Assembly (NCBI RefSeq): GCF_029873635.1
Contig: NC_080423.1
Span: 107,121,988 to 107,185,987, forward strand
DNA from: Malania oleifera
Taxonomy: Eukaryota; Streptophyta; Magnoliopsida; Santalales; Ximeniaceae
DNA length: 64,000 nt
Direction of reading: 5' to 3'
Numbering within the stretch: position 1 is the first letter of the stretch; each line of letters starts with the position of its first letter. Of the stretch, positions 1-13,100 are shown piece by piece. A model generated the notes under the pieces. It searched no databases, was not told the DNA's origin, and worked only from the letters and a program-made list of their open reading frames with translations. The position numbers and the translations under genes were made by a program.

Positions 1-3000
1 CGTCAAATCTAGAGAATTTCCCTCATCAGAATTTGAAACTGGGACAATACCAGTCACCATAAGTGCAGAATCTAACGCCCCAGCTATTTCCTGGAATCTA
101 AGGAAATTGAAATTATATCAGTAGCCCACTTCATTCAACAACAAACCCCCTTATATGTTCATATAGCAACCATACAAGAGTTGAACTAATTACCTCAATG
201 AAAAATAAACACCAATATTCCACTGTTTCATGAACTCAACATAGACAGTCTCCGTTCGAAGTTTTGCAACAGCAGATCTGGACGGACAGTAGCCTTGCAT
301 GACAATTGGATGTCATAACCAAAATGAAAACATGCCCTTGTGCATATATGTATGTTTATGTATGCATGCATGTATATATGTACAACCGTGTGTTCAAAAA
401 GTCTAAGCCAACCACACAGACACACCACCTTGAAATCATAATTTTAGGAATGTGACTTAGAATCCAAAAATAAAATGGTCTACTACCTTCCAAATGAGCC
501 AAGAAATCCAGGCTTGACTTGTAATTTTTAAGGAAATTAGTAGGTCTTCCGGGAGAAAATGCTCCTGGCTTTCCTTTTTGAATTGCTGTCAGAACCTCTT
601 TAAGAATTGAATTGGCCAAGAAGTCAAATACATGTAACCCTGAATTTTCTGAACACCAAAAAGAATACTGTAACTTGTCAAAATCTAAAGAAGTAAACTA
701 GTAATTAACATGTAAAATCATGTATGCTCCTGCCATATATCTAGGAAAAAATTCTCTCTCTTCCAATGTCAATAATGAGAAAAGGTGGATAGACCATACC
801 CACAAAGGAAATTTCCAATAGGTAGTTGGAGCAAGGCTATCGTCGTTTTATTGAAGTACAATAAAGCATGATCTAAGGCACAGAGGTACATACCCACAAA
901 GGAAATTTCCAATAAAAATTTGCAGTCGCTCTCAATGTATTGCTTGATTTGTTGATAATCATCCTCAAGTTCATCCCTAGAAGCTCCAGCAACAGTCTCT
1001 GAAGACCCATGAGGAATGACTTTCAGTATCAGTGGAGCCACAACAGTAGTGCGAAAAAATTCTTCTGCATCCCTAGTGTTATCAATGGCAGCATATGCAC
1101 GCAAGCAATTGTAAATTGCATTTGCGTCCCGGTGTTCCAATCCATCCACAAAACAATGTCCCAAGCTTGCATCTAATAATAAGCTAGCACTTTGAATCCT
1201 CTTCTCCATGCTCTCAATGAAAGGAAGATTCTGTACTGCCATGTAGAGAAAAGCAATGAGAAAAGGGATATAAGTTCCAGAGAAAACGATAGTCTATGAT
1301 TCAGTTTTGAGATGCACCAATCATGAAAAAATTGAAATCAGAGAATGAAAATGGACAGTTATATGAATTCCCAAAAGCATTTACAATTTAAACTTACATC
1401 AATACTGCTGGTAGAGGGATGCAATGCAAGGACATGCATAACAGTGAGGAAAATAACATAAAACTAGCAAAATAGAAGAGCGAAAGAGACCTGTGCATGA
1501 GCAATATAGAACTTTAGCCGATTCATCTCACTGGCAATTCTCTCTAAAAGCATACTTTGAGTCTCTCTCAGACTAGTTCCATTTTCAGCATGCTGTAAGG
1601 AAGCTCCATTGCTGCTAGGACCCTTTTCTGTAGAATTTAGATGTCCATTTGACCAATCAGCAGGTACACTTGGTAGCTCCTTTATTAATTTTTCAACCTT
1701 CACTCATAATAAATAAATAAATAAATGAATACCAATCACCATAAAACGGTTTGCATAGACCCAAGTATACAATATGTAATGTTCAGTAGATACATTGAGA
1801 GAATGTAAGAAAGGAAAACCTATAAAGAACACATTTTACACTATTTCAGGCCCAGGAAAACAAAATAAAAACAGGGATTAAATTACAGCTTAGTTGAGAA
1901 ACATCATCCCTTTTCGGAAACAAAAAGCAAACGAGTAATTCACAATTTCTTTTATCTTCTTTACTGTCCATCGGTTTTCTCTTTAAATGAAACAAAGCAT
2001 GAAAGAGGAGAAAATCTAAACTTCCACATTTTCAAATTTCACATCTGTCAGGCTCCAAAAGTATCAAAACCCAACAGGGCAAATTGATACTGCAAATTTT
2101 GATGCATCACCCTGTTTGGCACCTGACAAAATTGAGCAAAATAAATCACAAACAAAATTAAGACTAAAGAAATCCTAAACATTTCACCCCAAGCAATGCC
2201 AAAACACTGAGCTAGAATCAATTAAGGAAAAATCAATTCCTTTACTTCTCCACTCCCCAGCATGAAAATGGCAGTTTTCTTTTCCCATATTTTCTCACAA
2301 CCAAAAGGAGGCAGATCTGCTGGGAAATTGGACAAATACAAAGGAAAGAAGGAAAATATGAAGGAATATACTTTTTCTCATTTGGTTAACAAAGAAAATA
2401 AAATATTAATGAAATCAATGAATAATTTTTTAAACATGTCAGTAACTTCTGATTTTATTAAATTTCAATCATATTCAAATCTGGTATTCAAACACATATA
2501 AAATGCAACAAAAATCATTTGCTTCTTATTTTTTTTCTCTATCTCTTCCCCTCACAAAATTCTTAACTCAAACCAGCGCCTCACACTCCCAACCCCCCCA
2601 CCCCGCACCACACACAAAATAAATCACACATTTTCATTATGAACGAAAAAGCTATGAATATGCAAGACCCCATTAAGAAAACAACTTTATTCACGTCCTC
2701 CAATCCGCGGCATGGAAATGGTAATTTTCTTATCAACCAAACAGAGAAAACAAAATCCTAGCACACACATCTGGCAGAACAGAAAAAGAATCGAGCTAAA
2801 TGTACCTGAACACGTCAACACGAAACAAATCGACGCGGTAATTTTCAATTCCCACATTTTCCCAGCAACCAAACAGAACCAAAGAAAAAGAAAAATCGAA
2901 ACCCGAGTATAACCGCATACCTTCGATACGACATGAAAAGTATCGAGGAGGAGCTCAAGAGTCTCCCTCGCCGCCGACGCCTCGGCCCTCTGGCGGAGCC

Positions 3001-3373
3001 CGTTCTGGAGCGCGGCAAGCGATGTCTCGACGGCGGCGCGGAACTGGGAGATCTTGTCGCGGAGGTCAGAGAGGGGAGCACGCATGCGGACGACGGCGGA
3101 GTCGACGTCGACGAGCTTGGTGCTGAGGTTTACGAAGTCATTGTAGTCGCGGTTGATGAGGTCGACTAGCTCGCGGTGGAGGGAAGATAGGTGGGAGTGG
3201 AGCTCGGAGCGGAGGGTGGCGAAGGGGACGAAGGTGCGGAGGTCAGAGATGTAGGACTCCGAATCGAATTCCGGACGGAGGAAGGCCGATTGCTTGAACC
3301 AGAGGGGGTGGGAATCGATCGGGTCGCCGAAGAGGTCCGTCGCCGACCGAGGAGGAGAGAGTGGATCCGCCAT
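1..3373 (-). CDS. COG2: COG2, conserved oligomeric Golgi complex subunit 2 (5' part, gene continues off left edge)
   Basis: Exons on the minus strand: 3373-2921, 1697-1491, 1230-894, 639-487, 293-194 and 97-<1. Together they give 449 codons; plant COG2 is roughly 750 residues, so about 60% is present. Introns have GT/AG borders and phases 0, 0, 1, 1, 2, and the frame stays open through every join. The start ATG at 3373 opens with MADPLSPPRSATDLFGDPID; an upstream in-frame ATG at 3439 lies in the likely 5' UTR. Recognisable COG2 blocks are LLDTFHVVSK|VEKLIKELP across exons 1-2, the ISFVGLHVFDFLANSILKEV join of exons 3-4, GAFSPGRPTNFLKNYKSSLD, and YCPSRSAV followed by FMKQWNIGVYFSLRFQEIAG. The family acts in the lobe A part of the COG complex, a cytosolic tether for retrograde vesicles at the Golgi. 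Exon 1 is much more GC-rich than the rest. A 26-bp duplication sits at the exon 3 donor (see findings). Confidence 0.93.
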
Positions 3374-3440
3374 TTTCACTCTCTCTCTCTCTGAACTGCT
3401 AAGGCCAGGAGGAGGACTTCGATTTGAAGCAAACTTCAAT
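3374..3440 (-). promoter_or_regulatory. COG2 5' leader with GA tract
   Basis: Immediately upstream of the COG2 ATG the minus strand carries a purine GA repeat (plus-strand CT run at about 3379-3392). GA/CT tracts are common in plant core promoters and 5' UTRs. The transcription start cannot be fixed from sequence. An in-frame ATG at 3439 would add 22 residues (MKFASNRS...) but these do not resemble the usual COG2 start. Confidence 0.35.
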
Positions 3441-6350
3441 GTGATTTTTTGTGGGTAAATTGCACAGCTGGGCCTTGAGGTTTCGTCAATTCTACTTGAT
3501 CTCTAAATTCAGGTTGTAACTTTTGACTCCCTCAACTAATGAATTACCTATCGATCAAAATCCATTTTAACTCCTTGATTTTGGATTTAGAATTATATTA
3601 AATTTAGATAAAATATAATATAAAATTATATTTAAATCTACTCAAATTTAAATGCTTATTCCTAAACAAAAGATAAAATTCTTTTTAGATACTTTTTATT
3701 GAAGCATTGAAAGGCGAGTAAAGAAATGACCATTAATTAGGTATTTATCACAAATGATATTAACCCACATTTTATTGGAGTTAAATGACTTTTGATTGTT
3801 TTTGTTGGCCGTGTGCCCCTGAGATGACAGAGTTGGTTGTATTTGTTTGATTTTGTTTGATGGGGAGCATTGGTCTTCCTTCTTTCGGGTATACCTAGAG
3901 TTTTTGTATATATCCATCTTTTATCAATATAATTTACATTTATCAATCAAAAAATAAATAAATAAATAAAAATATCATAACTTGTCATGCATCACATTCT
4001 CTCTTATTTTATACTTTTGGTTTGTTTGATTACAGATCTTTTAGTATTAGATCTCCAAAGAAAAGAGTTATGTGAGTAAATTATATAAGCTACATTTTCT
4101 TGGAATTTAAACAATAAAGACTTTTGATATATGAAATTTGAATCTTGAATTATAATTGTACGAGATTAACAATCTTATTGTATCTATTTGAATGTATCAT
4201 TCAAACTTAAGCACTGTTTTCAAGTTTACTAGTACAATATTACCAATTAGAGCTGAAAAATTAACACAGCAAAAACAACGATTAATTTAATGATTTTTAG
4301 CAACTAAATACTATTTTGAATTTTAGAGCAATCAACATCTTGAACTTAAATTGATTTTTGGTATCAATTAGTATAGGGATGTGTGAGATTTTGAAAATCT
4401 TATATATATGCAAAACCTTGAAAGAATAGCAAAGTCGAAATGAGAAATTACAACTTATTCTTTAACATCTTTTTTTTTTTTTTTTTTAACATTCTAAGTT
4501 CTAGTATCACAACACTTTTAATTTGTGATGCCAAAATTGCTTAACATGTAAAAAAAAAAAAAAATGCTTATTGTATGCAATACTTAAGAGATTTTTAATT
4601 TTAAGAGGATACTTATAAGCAATCTAAGATGGAAAATCATAATTTTAACCAACAATGTTTAATTTTAGAAAATCTGTATTTGAATAAAATGCTATAATTA
4701 CAATTTTTAATAATTTATAAGTTACATTTAAATAATTAATGCATTGAATATAGATAAATGTACTTAATAAATGGTAAGAATGTAATTCATATATTTAACA
4801 ATTCAATTACTTTGGTTCATATATAATTAAAAATTAAATCAATTTCAATAAAATATTAATACATTAAAATATAGTTTTATATGCACATATAATTATTTTA
4901 ACAAATTAATTATATAATATTAAATATTTTTTAAAAAACTAATTATTTATTATTATAACTAAATTTATAAAATAAAATAATCTCTCACTAATTGTAATCT
5001 CTTATAATAATTTAATTATTTTTATGCCTATATGAGACTCACAATTTAAAAAAGGATGAGATATGAATAAATTTATTTTAAAATGCACTATTTATGATTG
5101 TGAGAATCAAAATATTGAACATTTTACACACTCATAATTATTACCTATTGTTTGACACAACACAATCTATTGAAAACTTAAAAATTAAGCACCCGTCAAA
5201 TTCAGCATTCATTGATAAGTACTTCGAAGCGATCCCTAAAACATTCATTTACAAATTCTAGACAAGAATGAACAATTTACCCTTCACCATGTGCTAGCCA
5301 ACTACAAACAATAATTCATAAAGAGAGAAAGTAATTGCCAGGCGCATTAAAGATATTTTCTAAAAAAAAATTCAAAAACAAAATGAAATTATAAAAATAG
5401 AAACATTTTACTCGAGCACCACATGTCTAATAAGGGCACACGATGGCAATAGGCTAACAGGGTATTTAATATAAGGGTAAGAATGGAAAATAGAAAATTG
5501 ATCCGAACCACAATGTTAAATCAAACCAAATTACAAATCAAAATAACCATTTTCCCTTCTCATTCAATTTTATTAACAATTTTGATTTCAGCCCAACCCA
5601 TCCAATGACCACAATTATTAACCCATCCAAACCACTATTTATATATTATACGTACAATATACAGTATATATATGCATACAATGCTAATAACTTTTAACTT
5701 TCTAACTGCTAAAAACAGATTGATTGAATTTCAAATGGTTCATTTCCCAAAACCTCAAATTGGTTAATGGGGGATTGAAGAGCATGATTTGATTAAACAA
5801 ACAACGAGACCAAGTTTGGAACCAACTCAGAACCCATTGCGAAACCCTAGCCACCAACTTGAGCATCAGAACAATATCCTTTTCCGAGCAGCAACAATGC
5901 CCTCTCATATGCTCATGCCAACTCCCTTGTGCGAGAATCTTGGTAGACCAAATGCAGACATTTAAACCCACCATGACATTCCCTTCGAAAAATATCGCTG
6001 CAGGCCCCTCAATTACAACGATTTTTTAGCACTAAAGTCAAAATGCCATTTCCTCGAGTTGATTTTTGTATTTTCCACGCTGGAAATGCGTTTCTTCCAT
6101 TCCAAACAAGACAAACTAGAACGCACACACCACAACACCAAATATTGCAGGAAGCATATTGGCTTCCCTACCTAACAACCTTCTTCAATGCGCCAAATCT
6201 TCCACAAACAAGATCAGAAATCCTACTCGCAGAAGAGGCTCTGCTGTTTTACATACTTTGAAAAAATTAAATACATCCATACAATTTTTTTTCATGTCCA
6301 AACTGCAAAAAGCCTGGAAAAACTAAAAACGGATAAATAATAATACAAAG
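3441..6350. other. Intergenic region between COG2 and the AAA gene
   Basis: Very AT-rich spacer between the COG2 start and the 3' end of the next gene. 3455-3575 resembles one end of a common plant repeat starting with a TAAATTGCAC-like motif. 3690-3971 looks like a LINE 3' tail on the plus strand ending in an (AAAT)n run. 4100-5650 shows only A/T-rich low-complexity DNA. A minus-strand open frame at 5702-5974 (90 codons) resembles nothing I recognise and is probably chance. Confidence 0.5.
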
Positions 6351-6768
6351 AAAGAACAAATCACAACTGCTTATTGTGTTATATTCTGACAAACACCATA
6401 AAGAATTGACTATTAAATATATGCACAGGGTCTAGGGTTTTTTTTTTCTTTTTTTTCTTTTTTTTTTCAGTTCAATCCTTTGGGCATTAAAACCACATTC
6501 TCTTCACATTTGGCAACAAGGGGGTAGCACTGCGGCAATTGCCAAAAACTTCGGAAGGCATCGCTCACTGCCTTTATACCGACCATCCCGAAACTAGCAC
6601 TAACAGAATATAAATTAAAAAAGGAAAAAAAGCTACATATTACAGACAAAATGACTCCCCAGCATGCCTGAGAGAGCAGCTCTGTTGCATTGACTTGGGC
6701 TCGAGGAGAGGGTAGAGCAATGAGGTAAGGGAAAAAAAAATAAAAACATTTTATACAGATTCAAGCCT
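6350..6768 (-). other. Probable 3' UTR of the FHA/AAA gene
   Basis: Downstream of the TGA at 6771-6769 the minus strand is non-coding, with long T and A runs (6436-6468). An AATAAG-like possible poly(A) signal lies near 6370-6378. The end is inferred, not seen. Confidence 0.35.
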
Positions 6769-6972
6769 TCACATGAAGTAGCTGAGAGCCCTCTTCCTTC
6801 TGGAACCCCCTTCACCATAGAGTTCATTCCATTGTTGAAGCTCGGTCATGTTAGCAGACTCGGAAGAAACACTCGCACAGACCTATTTCCAGGTGGGAAA
6901 CAGAAAAATAGTTAGAAGAAGCAATTAGCAAGGAAATGTCGAATAAAAAACAAATAAAATTTTCAGAAAATC

Positions 6973-7014
<42 letters not shown>

Positions 7015-7128
7015 CTGTTTTACCCGTTCATGAGCAAATTTAAAATCATCCATGTTCAGAGGCCTAATATCAGCACTACCACTCAGGGGTGGAGCAGGTC
7101 TGCCTTCTGTGATTGCTGTGGCACGCTC
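6769..7128 (-). CDS. AAA gene exons 26-27: C terminus
   Basis: Exon 26 (7128-7024) reads [20 protein letters not shown] and [14 protein letters not shown]. Exon 27 (6882-6769) reads [20 protein letters not shown] and ends [10 protein letters not shown] followed by TGA. This is the usual C terminus of the family. These exons lie 17.1 kb from exon 25, but their phase and sequence fit exactly, so the gene is one unit rather than two. Confidence 0.93.
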
Positions 7129-10100
7129 CTGTCATCCATGGTCAATGCAACATATTATGTCAAAAATAAAAATACTTCAGGAAAGCATGAAACTGATTCT
7201 GCTAAATATAATAATTTCAGGGACATATGAAAGACATTGATCCACATCTTACTCGTAAAATATATAAAATGTTTCGAAAAAATAAAGGAAAAAAAATCTG
7301 TTCCCATTAAGTGTATTAAAAAAAAAAAAAAAAACCCAGTTTGTTTAAATAATATTTTCAGCAGCAGAGGCATACTATATATCTATGAGATACAACTGCT
7401 ACATCAGAAGTCAAACCCAGTAGAATTTGATTGCACTGAGCAATTATGTAACTGCTTGAAAAACAATGGACTCACAAAAACAAGATTCACGCGGCAACCC
7501 CAAAAGCCTTCTTCAATTATGATATTGTTAAATGGTAACTAAACTTTTTGTTGTATACAAAGCCAACGAAGGCTACCTCCCTTTTGAAACTTTGAAATGC
7601 CCCACTCCTCAAAAGCTCTCAATTGCTCCTTCCCACCTACATAAAAATAGAAAAAGGATCCAGGGACCATATCTCTCCGTCTCTCTCCTTCGCTAGAGCC
7701 TTTGCCATGCATTAATCTCAAGCTTCACAAACAAAGCAAACCCAATAAATCCCCACTGCGTATATCAAATCCCAAAAATTTATTGTACTAGACCAATGAA
7801 CAAAAAGACAGTTAACCATTCCTCCTCATTCTCAAACAAGTATTTGACTCATATGGCCTTTGCCCCTTCTTTCAAAGTGGTCTAAATAATAAAATATGCT
7901 CTCAAGTGGCCTCTGAGTAATAAGAGTGGCCTTGCGAGGGGATTCTACTATCCAAGCTTCCTATGAAATTATACTCACTCCAATGGAGCACACATTTATA
8001 ATAGCTTCATACATCCCCATTATTACCCTCCGCAAATTAAATTACTCCAAGAATCTCCAAAACCATTTTCAGAGCATTGTTAAAAAGAGACGGGTCCTCA
8101 ATTCTCAATACAACCACTCACAAAATTTTGTTTGACAATCCCTACCTTAATAAGGGGAAGTTAAATGAACTCCCAAAATTAGCCAGAGAGACTTCTTTTA
8201 TATGCATGTGTCTCTGTGTATGTGTGTGTGTGTGTCTGTGTATCTGTGTGTATGACAGAATTTATAAAGCGGTTAGAAGTTAGAACTAGGATAAGGTTCA
8301 CATGGCATGAGGGATAGGTAAAGAAAAATGTCATGTGGTGTCAATTTGAGGAGATGGTAAAGCAGTGCATTTTCAGGAATGCAAGAGGTCTTAGACCATG
8401 TCGCATCCTTTGCTAAGAATGCTGAAAAATTTAAGCTTCAAAGGAAAGTTTGGAAGCCCATAATATTGAGAAGAAAAGGGTCATCATTAATTAATTATTG
8501 GAACTGTAATGTGATAGAGCAAACTGATGAAGAGGGTGATGAATCGGGAGAGGGTACTGATAAAAGCCAACATGCTGATGCAAATAACTACTCGGGATTC
8601 AATTATAAGCATTGGAAACGTTGTATATTGTGCTTCCAAAAAAGCAACAGATTCATAGACCAAGAAGAGCCAGAGACCATCTCACAAGTTGAATGCACAT
8701 TTCCATCATGGTGGTCCACGAAAGGGTGCACAGTACTTGGTTCCAATGTTTTAAAAGGTGTTCGTAAGGCGCGCCTTTGAGGCGTTTTGAGCATAAAGCG
8801 CCCTAAGGCGTAAAGCCTCAAATGCATACGCCTCAAGGGAGAAGGCGCTCAGTAAAAAAATCAAGCCTTTTATGCCTCATTTGGGAAGGCGTACGCCTTT
8901 AAGGAGCACCTGATTTAAAATTAAAAATTTTTAAAAAAACAAACCAAACAAACAAGCAACTGCTTGTTTCCTCAAAACCCCCCCTCTCTTGAGACAAAGC
9001 TTCTTTCCTCCAAGCTTCCTCTCTCTCCGACGATTCCTCCAGCTCCTCTCTGTCCAACGACTCAACGACTGCTTCCGACGATTCCTCCAAGCTTCTCGTC
9101 TCTCTCCGATGAGTCGATGATCCCTTCCAACCTCTGATCTGCCTCCGATGACTCCTCCAACGTATCATCTCTCTTCGACAACTTCTTTCAAAGCTTGCGT
9201 CTGGCTTCGAAGACTCCTCCAGCTTCTCATCTCTCTCTGACGAGTCAATGATCCCTTCCAACCTCTGATTTGCCTCCGACGGCCCTTCTGACATCTCATC
9301 TCTCTCCAACAACACATTCGAACCCCTCTTATCTCTGCAGCGACCCTCTACAGCCTCTCGTCTCTCTCCGCGACCCCCTACGACCTCTCTGCTTTCAGAT
9401 TTCTTCTCACTTCTCAGTCTGAGGTCTTTGCTCGAACTAATTCGAGCGTTCAACTCTCACTCTCTCCAATGCTGTTCATAGCAGACTCCATGAGACACTC
9501 TGCCACTGTCTCTAAAACTGAAGGTAGCTGCAACTGGCTTTTGGTTTGTTTCAGTTTTCAATTTTCAGATTTAATTTCCTGCTGCAGCTGCCGATTGTTC
9601 CTGTTCAATAAACAAAAACATGTCTGAAGGCGAGTCAAAGGGGCAGAAAAAAGATCTTGTTTGGAAATATGTAAAAGAAGTTGAAGGAGAAAAATATTTT
9701 AGATGCAAATTTTGTTATCAAACTTGCAGTGGGACTGTCACAAGATTTAAACATCATTTGGCAGGTACAAGGAAGGGAATGAAACCTTGCCCAAAAGCTC
9801 CTCAAAACGTGAGAGATGAGTGCAAGATTGCTCTTGAAAAATTCCAAGAAGAAAAGTGTAAAAGAAATTATGTTCTTGAAGAGATTGGAATAGGAGGGAC
9901 AAGTGCTACATCTCGATTAGTTGGAGATATTGAGCAGCAGCACAATGGGACCATCCTTAATCTAGGCCAAAGGTCCAATGGATAAGTTTTCATCTTCACA
10001 GACCAAACAATCCACTCTAAACTCAAAATGAAAGAAGGAAGAAAGAAATGAAGTGTGTAGGAAAGTTGGCCATTGTGTGTTCAAAATGCTCTACCATTTA

Positions 10101-13100
10101 ATTTGATGGATGACATATATTGGCATGTTATGGTGGATGGTATTGCTAATTACGGGCCAAGTTTAAAGCCTCGATCTATGCAAGAGATGAAGACATGGAT
10201 CCTTAAAGATAAAGTGAAAGACATCGACGGCACGTTGAAGGAGCACAAAAAATCTTGGAAGGAGTATGGATGTTCTATCATGGTTGATGGATGGACTGAT
10301 GCGTGTTCAAAGGTCTTGGTTAATTTCCTTGTGAATAGTCGTGCTGGTACATGGTTTTTAAAATCCATTGATGCTTCCGATTCAATAAAAAATGGGGGCT
10401 TGATGTTTAAGTAAATGGATAAGGTGGTTGAGGAAGTTGGTGAGGAGAATGTTGTGCAGGCGATAACTGATAATGCGAAGAACATGATAAATGGTGGAAA
10501 AAAGCATATGGAAAAGAGGGAGAAGCTTTATAGGACTCCATGCGCTGCAAATTGTTTGAATACATGTTGGAGGATATTGCAAAATTGAAGATGTATGCAA
10601 CCACAATCCTAAAGGCTAAGCAAGTTGTGAAATTTATTTGTAATCATTCTTATGTACTTGCAATGATGAGGAAGCATTTCACCAACAACAAAGAACTCAT
10701 CCGCCCTAAAGTGATGCGCTTTGCTACTGAATTTTTGATACTTCAAAGCATTTACAAACAAAAGCGAGGCCTTCAATCTATGTTCTCTTCGGAGATGTGG
10801 TGCACTTCTACATATGCAAAAATGCATGAAGGACTTGCTCAATTGTTTTATTTGTCCAACATTTTTGGCCTCACATGGCTTATGTTATCAAGAGTGTTGT
10901 CCCTCTTGTGTGTGTTCCAAGGGAAGTTGATTATGAGGAAAGACCGGCCATGGAGTTTCTCTATGAGTTGATGGATTCAGCGAAGGACAAAACAATTTTT
11001 TCCCATAAATGCAAAGAAATATGGACCCATTTGGAGAAAAATAGATGATAGAAGGACTCCACAACTTCATCACCCTTTACATGCTGCAGGGTATTATCTA
11101 AATCCCTAATTGCGTTATAAGGAGAATTTCTCAGATTATGAACAAGTGAAGAAAGGACTATTTGAATGCATAGATAGAATGTTGAGATATGAGGAGAGGC
11201 TAGCTGCAGACATCCAATTGGATTTGTATGATAATGCACGAGAGGATTTTGGGACTTGAGTGGCTATTGACTCTAGAATGTTGAGAAGCCCAGGTAAAAA
11301 TAATACTTCAGTAAAAATTAGCTAATTAGAAGTACTCTATACTTGTTTCTTCTTATAACTTGGAACTTAAACATGTTATTTTTTCTTTTGTAGCTGATTG
11401 GTGGAAGCGTTTTGGGACAAAGACCCCAGAATTGACGAAGTTTGCCATTTGTGTTCTTAGCCTGACATGTAGTGCTAGTGGATGTGAGAGGAATTGGAGC
11501 ACATTTGAGCAGGTTCTTAGTTCGTACAAATGCCATGTTATTATCATTTCAATCGAATATGAAAATATCTTCTAATATCTAAAAATTTAAATGGGTTACA
11601 CTCAATTGTAGATTCATACGAAAAAGAGGAATAGATTAGAGCATAAGAGATTGAATGCTCTAGCTTACGTGTAAAGTACAACACCAAACTGAAGGAGAGA
11701 GCATTGAGAAGAAGACAAAATTATGATGAATGGATCATTGAGAAGGAAAAACCTATCCTCCCAGAAGATACTTCTTGGTCTGATGATGAAAATCTCCTAC
11801 AAGTTGATGCTATCAAATCTTTTCCCGTGGTAGCTTTTGAAGGAGATGATCCTCAAGCAACACAAGCTTCTGGTAGCTCGCATTCTAAAAGGAAGATTAG
11901 TAATTATTGTGAGAACTTGAGTACATACTTATCAATAGTCATTTTTGAATCTACTAATTTATAATTCTCCATTTCTCCTAATTCCTAACCAATAGCTTTA
12001 TTGAATATCTAGGCACTCAAGACAAAGGCAAGAGGCCAACATTGGTCACAATTGAGGAAGACCATGATGTTGAAGTGGGAGAGGGGGAATTTATAAGTGG
12101 AAGAACTCCTACTATAGATGAGTTGATGAAGATGAGGACTTCGATGAAGATCATGATAGTTCCCTCTGAACTTTGTTGATTTAGAATTAGATTCTTAGAA
12201 ATTAAAGTCTTGGATGATGAGACATTGTGATGCTTTAATTTGGCTTTTCTCTTCTTTTTGTAATGTTATGGCTCATGCTTATTTTTTAACATGTATTGTT
12301 TGTGTTTGTTAGCTAAAATTGGCCTATATGATATTTAAAAATTAAGTTTTTATTTTTTTTCTCCATTATTCTAAATTTTTTCTCACTTTTTACTATATAT
12401 AAATTTATTTTAGTTATTAATTATTTAAAAAAATGCAGTCTCAAAATGCTTACACCTCAACGCCTTAAGGCTTACACCTCGCCTCGCGGAGGGTAAAACG
12501 CCTCGCCTAACGCCTTCGCCTATTAAAACATTGCTTAGTTCAGATCATTGTCAAAATTGAAGCATCAATTTACTTCAATTTCACAGCAAGCTCTTTGCTG
12601 GCTTCAGTTGCCTCAGACTCTATATCTTGGCAGATCCTCCTATGTCGCATCCATATGAATTGTAGAGAGTTTTGTATAGGCTAGTTCCCAATTTAGCAAG
12701 TTAATTTTCCCAAGTCATTCATCATGTCTATGACCTTTATACGTATAACTTTTAACATTTGGTTGGTGTTTTTTACTTGGCTATTCAAAAATATATGATT
12801 AAAAACAATTGTCCGGGCTTCTAGAATGTTTCTGCTGGTTTCGTAAAGTAAACTCTGCAGGCAAGCACAGTTCAATGCTTAGATGTCCAAGCCCAACATT
12901 TGCTCTAGCTCCAGTTATCCACAGTAAGTTGTCAAATCTCCTCCTGATTCAAGGTTATAAATCTTTTAAGAAAGGATGCTGCAAGCCTGCAACACAGCAA
13001 AACATACACCTCCCCACAAGGCCACGACAGTAGCCAAAGCCTAAATAGACCAAAAGTCCGATTTCGAGGGTATATCTACTCTACACAACAGTCATTCGTT

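Larger units (their letters stand above)
8744..12533 (+). mobile_element. Complete but inactive hAT-superfamily DNA transposon in intron 25
   Basis: The left end CAATGTTTTAAAAGGTG matches the complement of the right end, CAATGTTTTAATAGGCG (read from 12533 leftward). Both are followed by clustered AAGGCG/CGCCTT subterminal motifs (8765-8900 and 12450-12525), the usual hAT transposase-binding arrangement. A 7/8 target duplication flanks the element. Inside is a broken transposase with BED zinc finger, DUF659-like and hAT dimerisation regions. The element is 3,790 bp, inserted opposite to the host gene's direction. Confidence 0.9.

Noticed and set aside
2933..3394. Plus-strand frames opposite COG2 exon 1
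   Set aside because: Antisense shadows of a GC-rich coding exon.
5702..5974. 90-codon minus-strand open frame between the two genes
   Set aside because: No recognised domain, AT-rich surroundings and no splice or family support; treated as chance.
8899..9453. 184-codon minus-strand frame rich in Arg, Glu and Ser
   Set aside because: It is the reverse of a tandem CTCCGACGA-type repeat inside the hAT element, so low complexity explains its openness.
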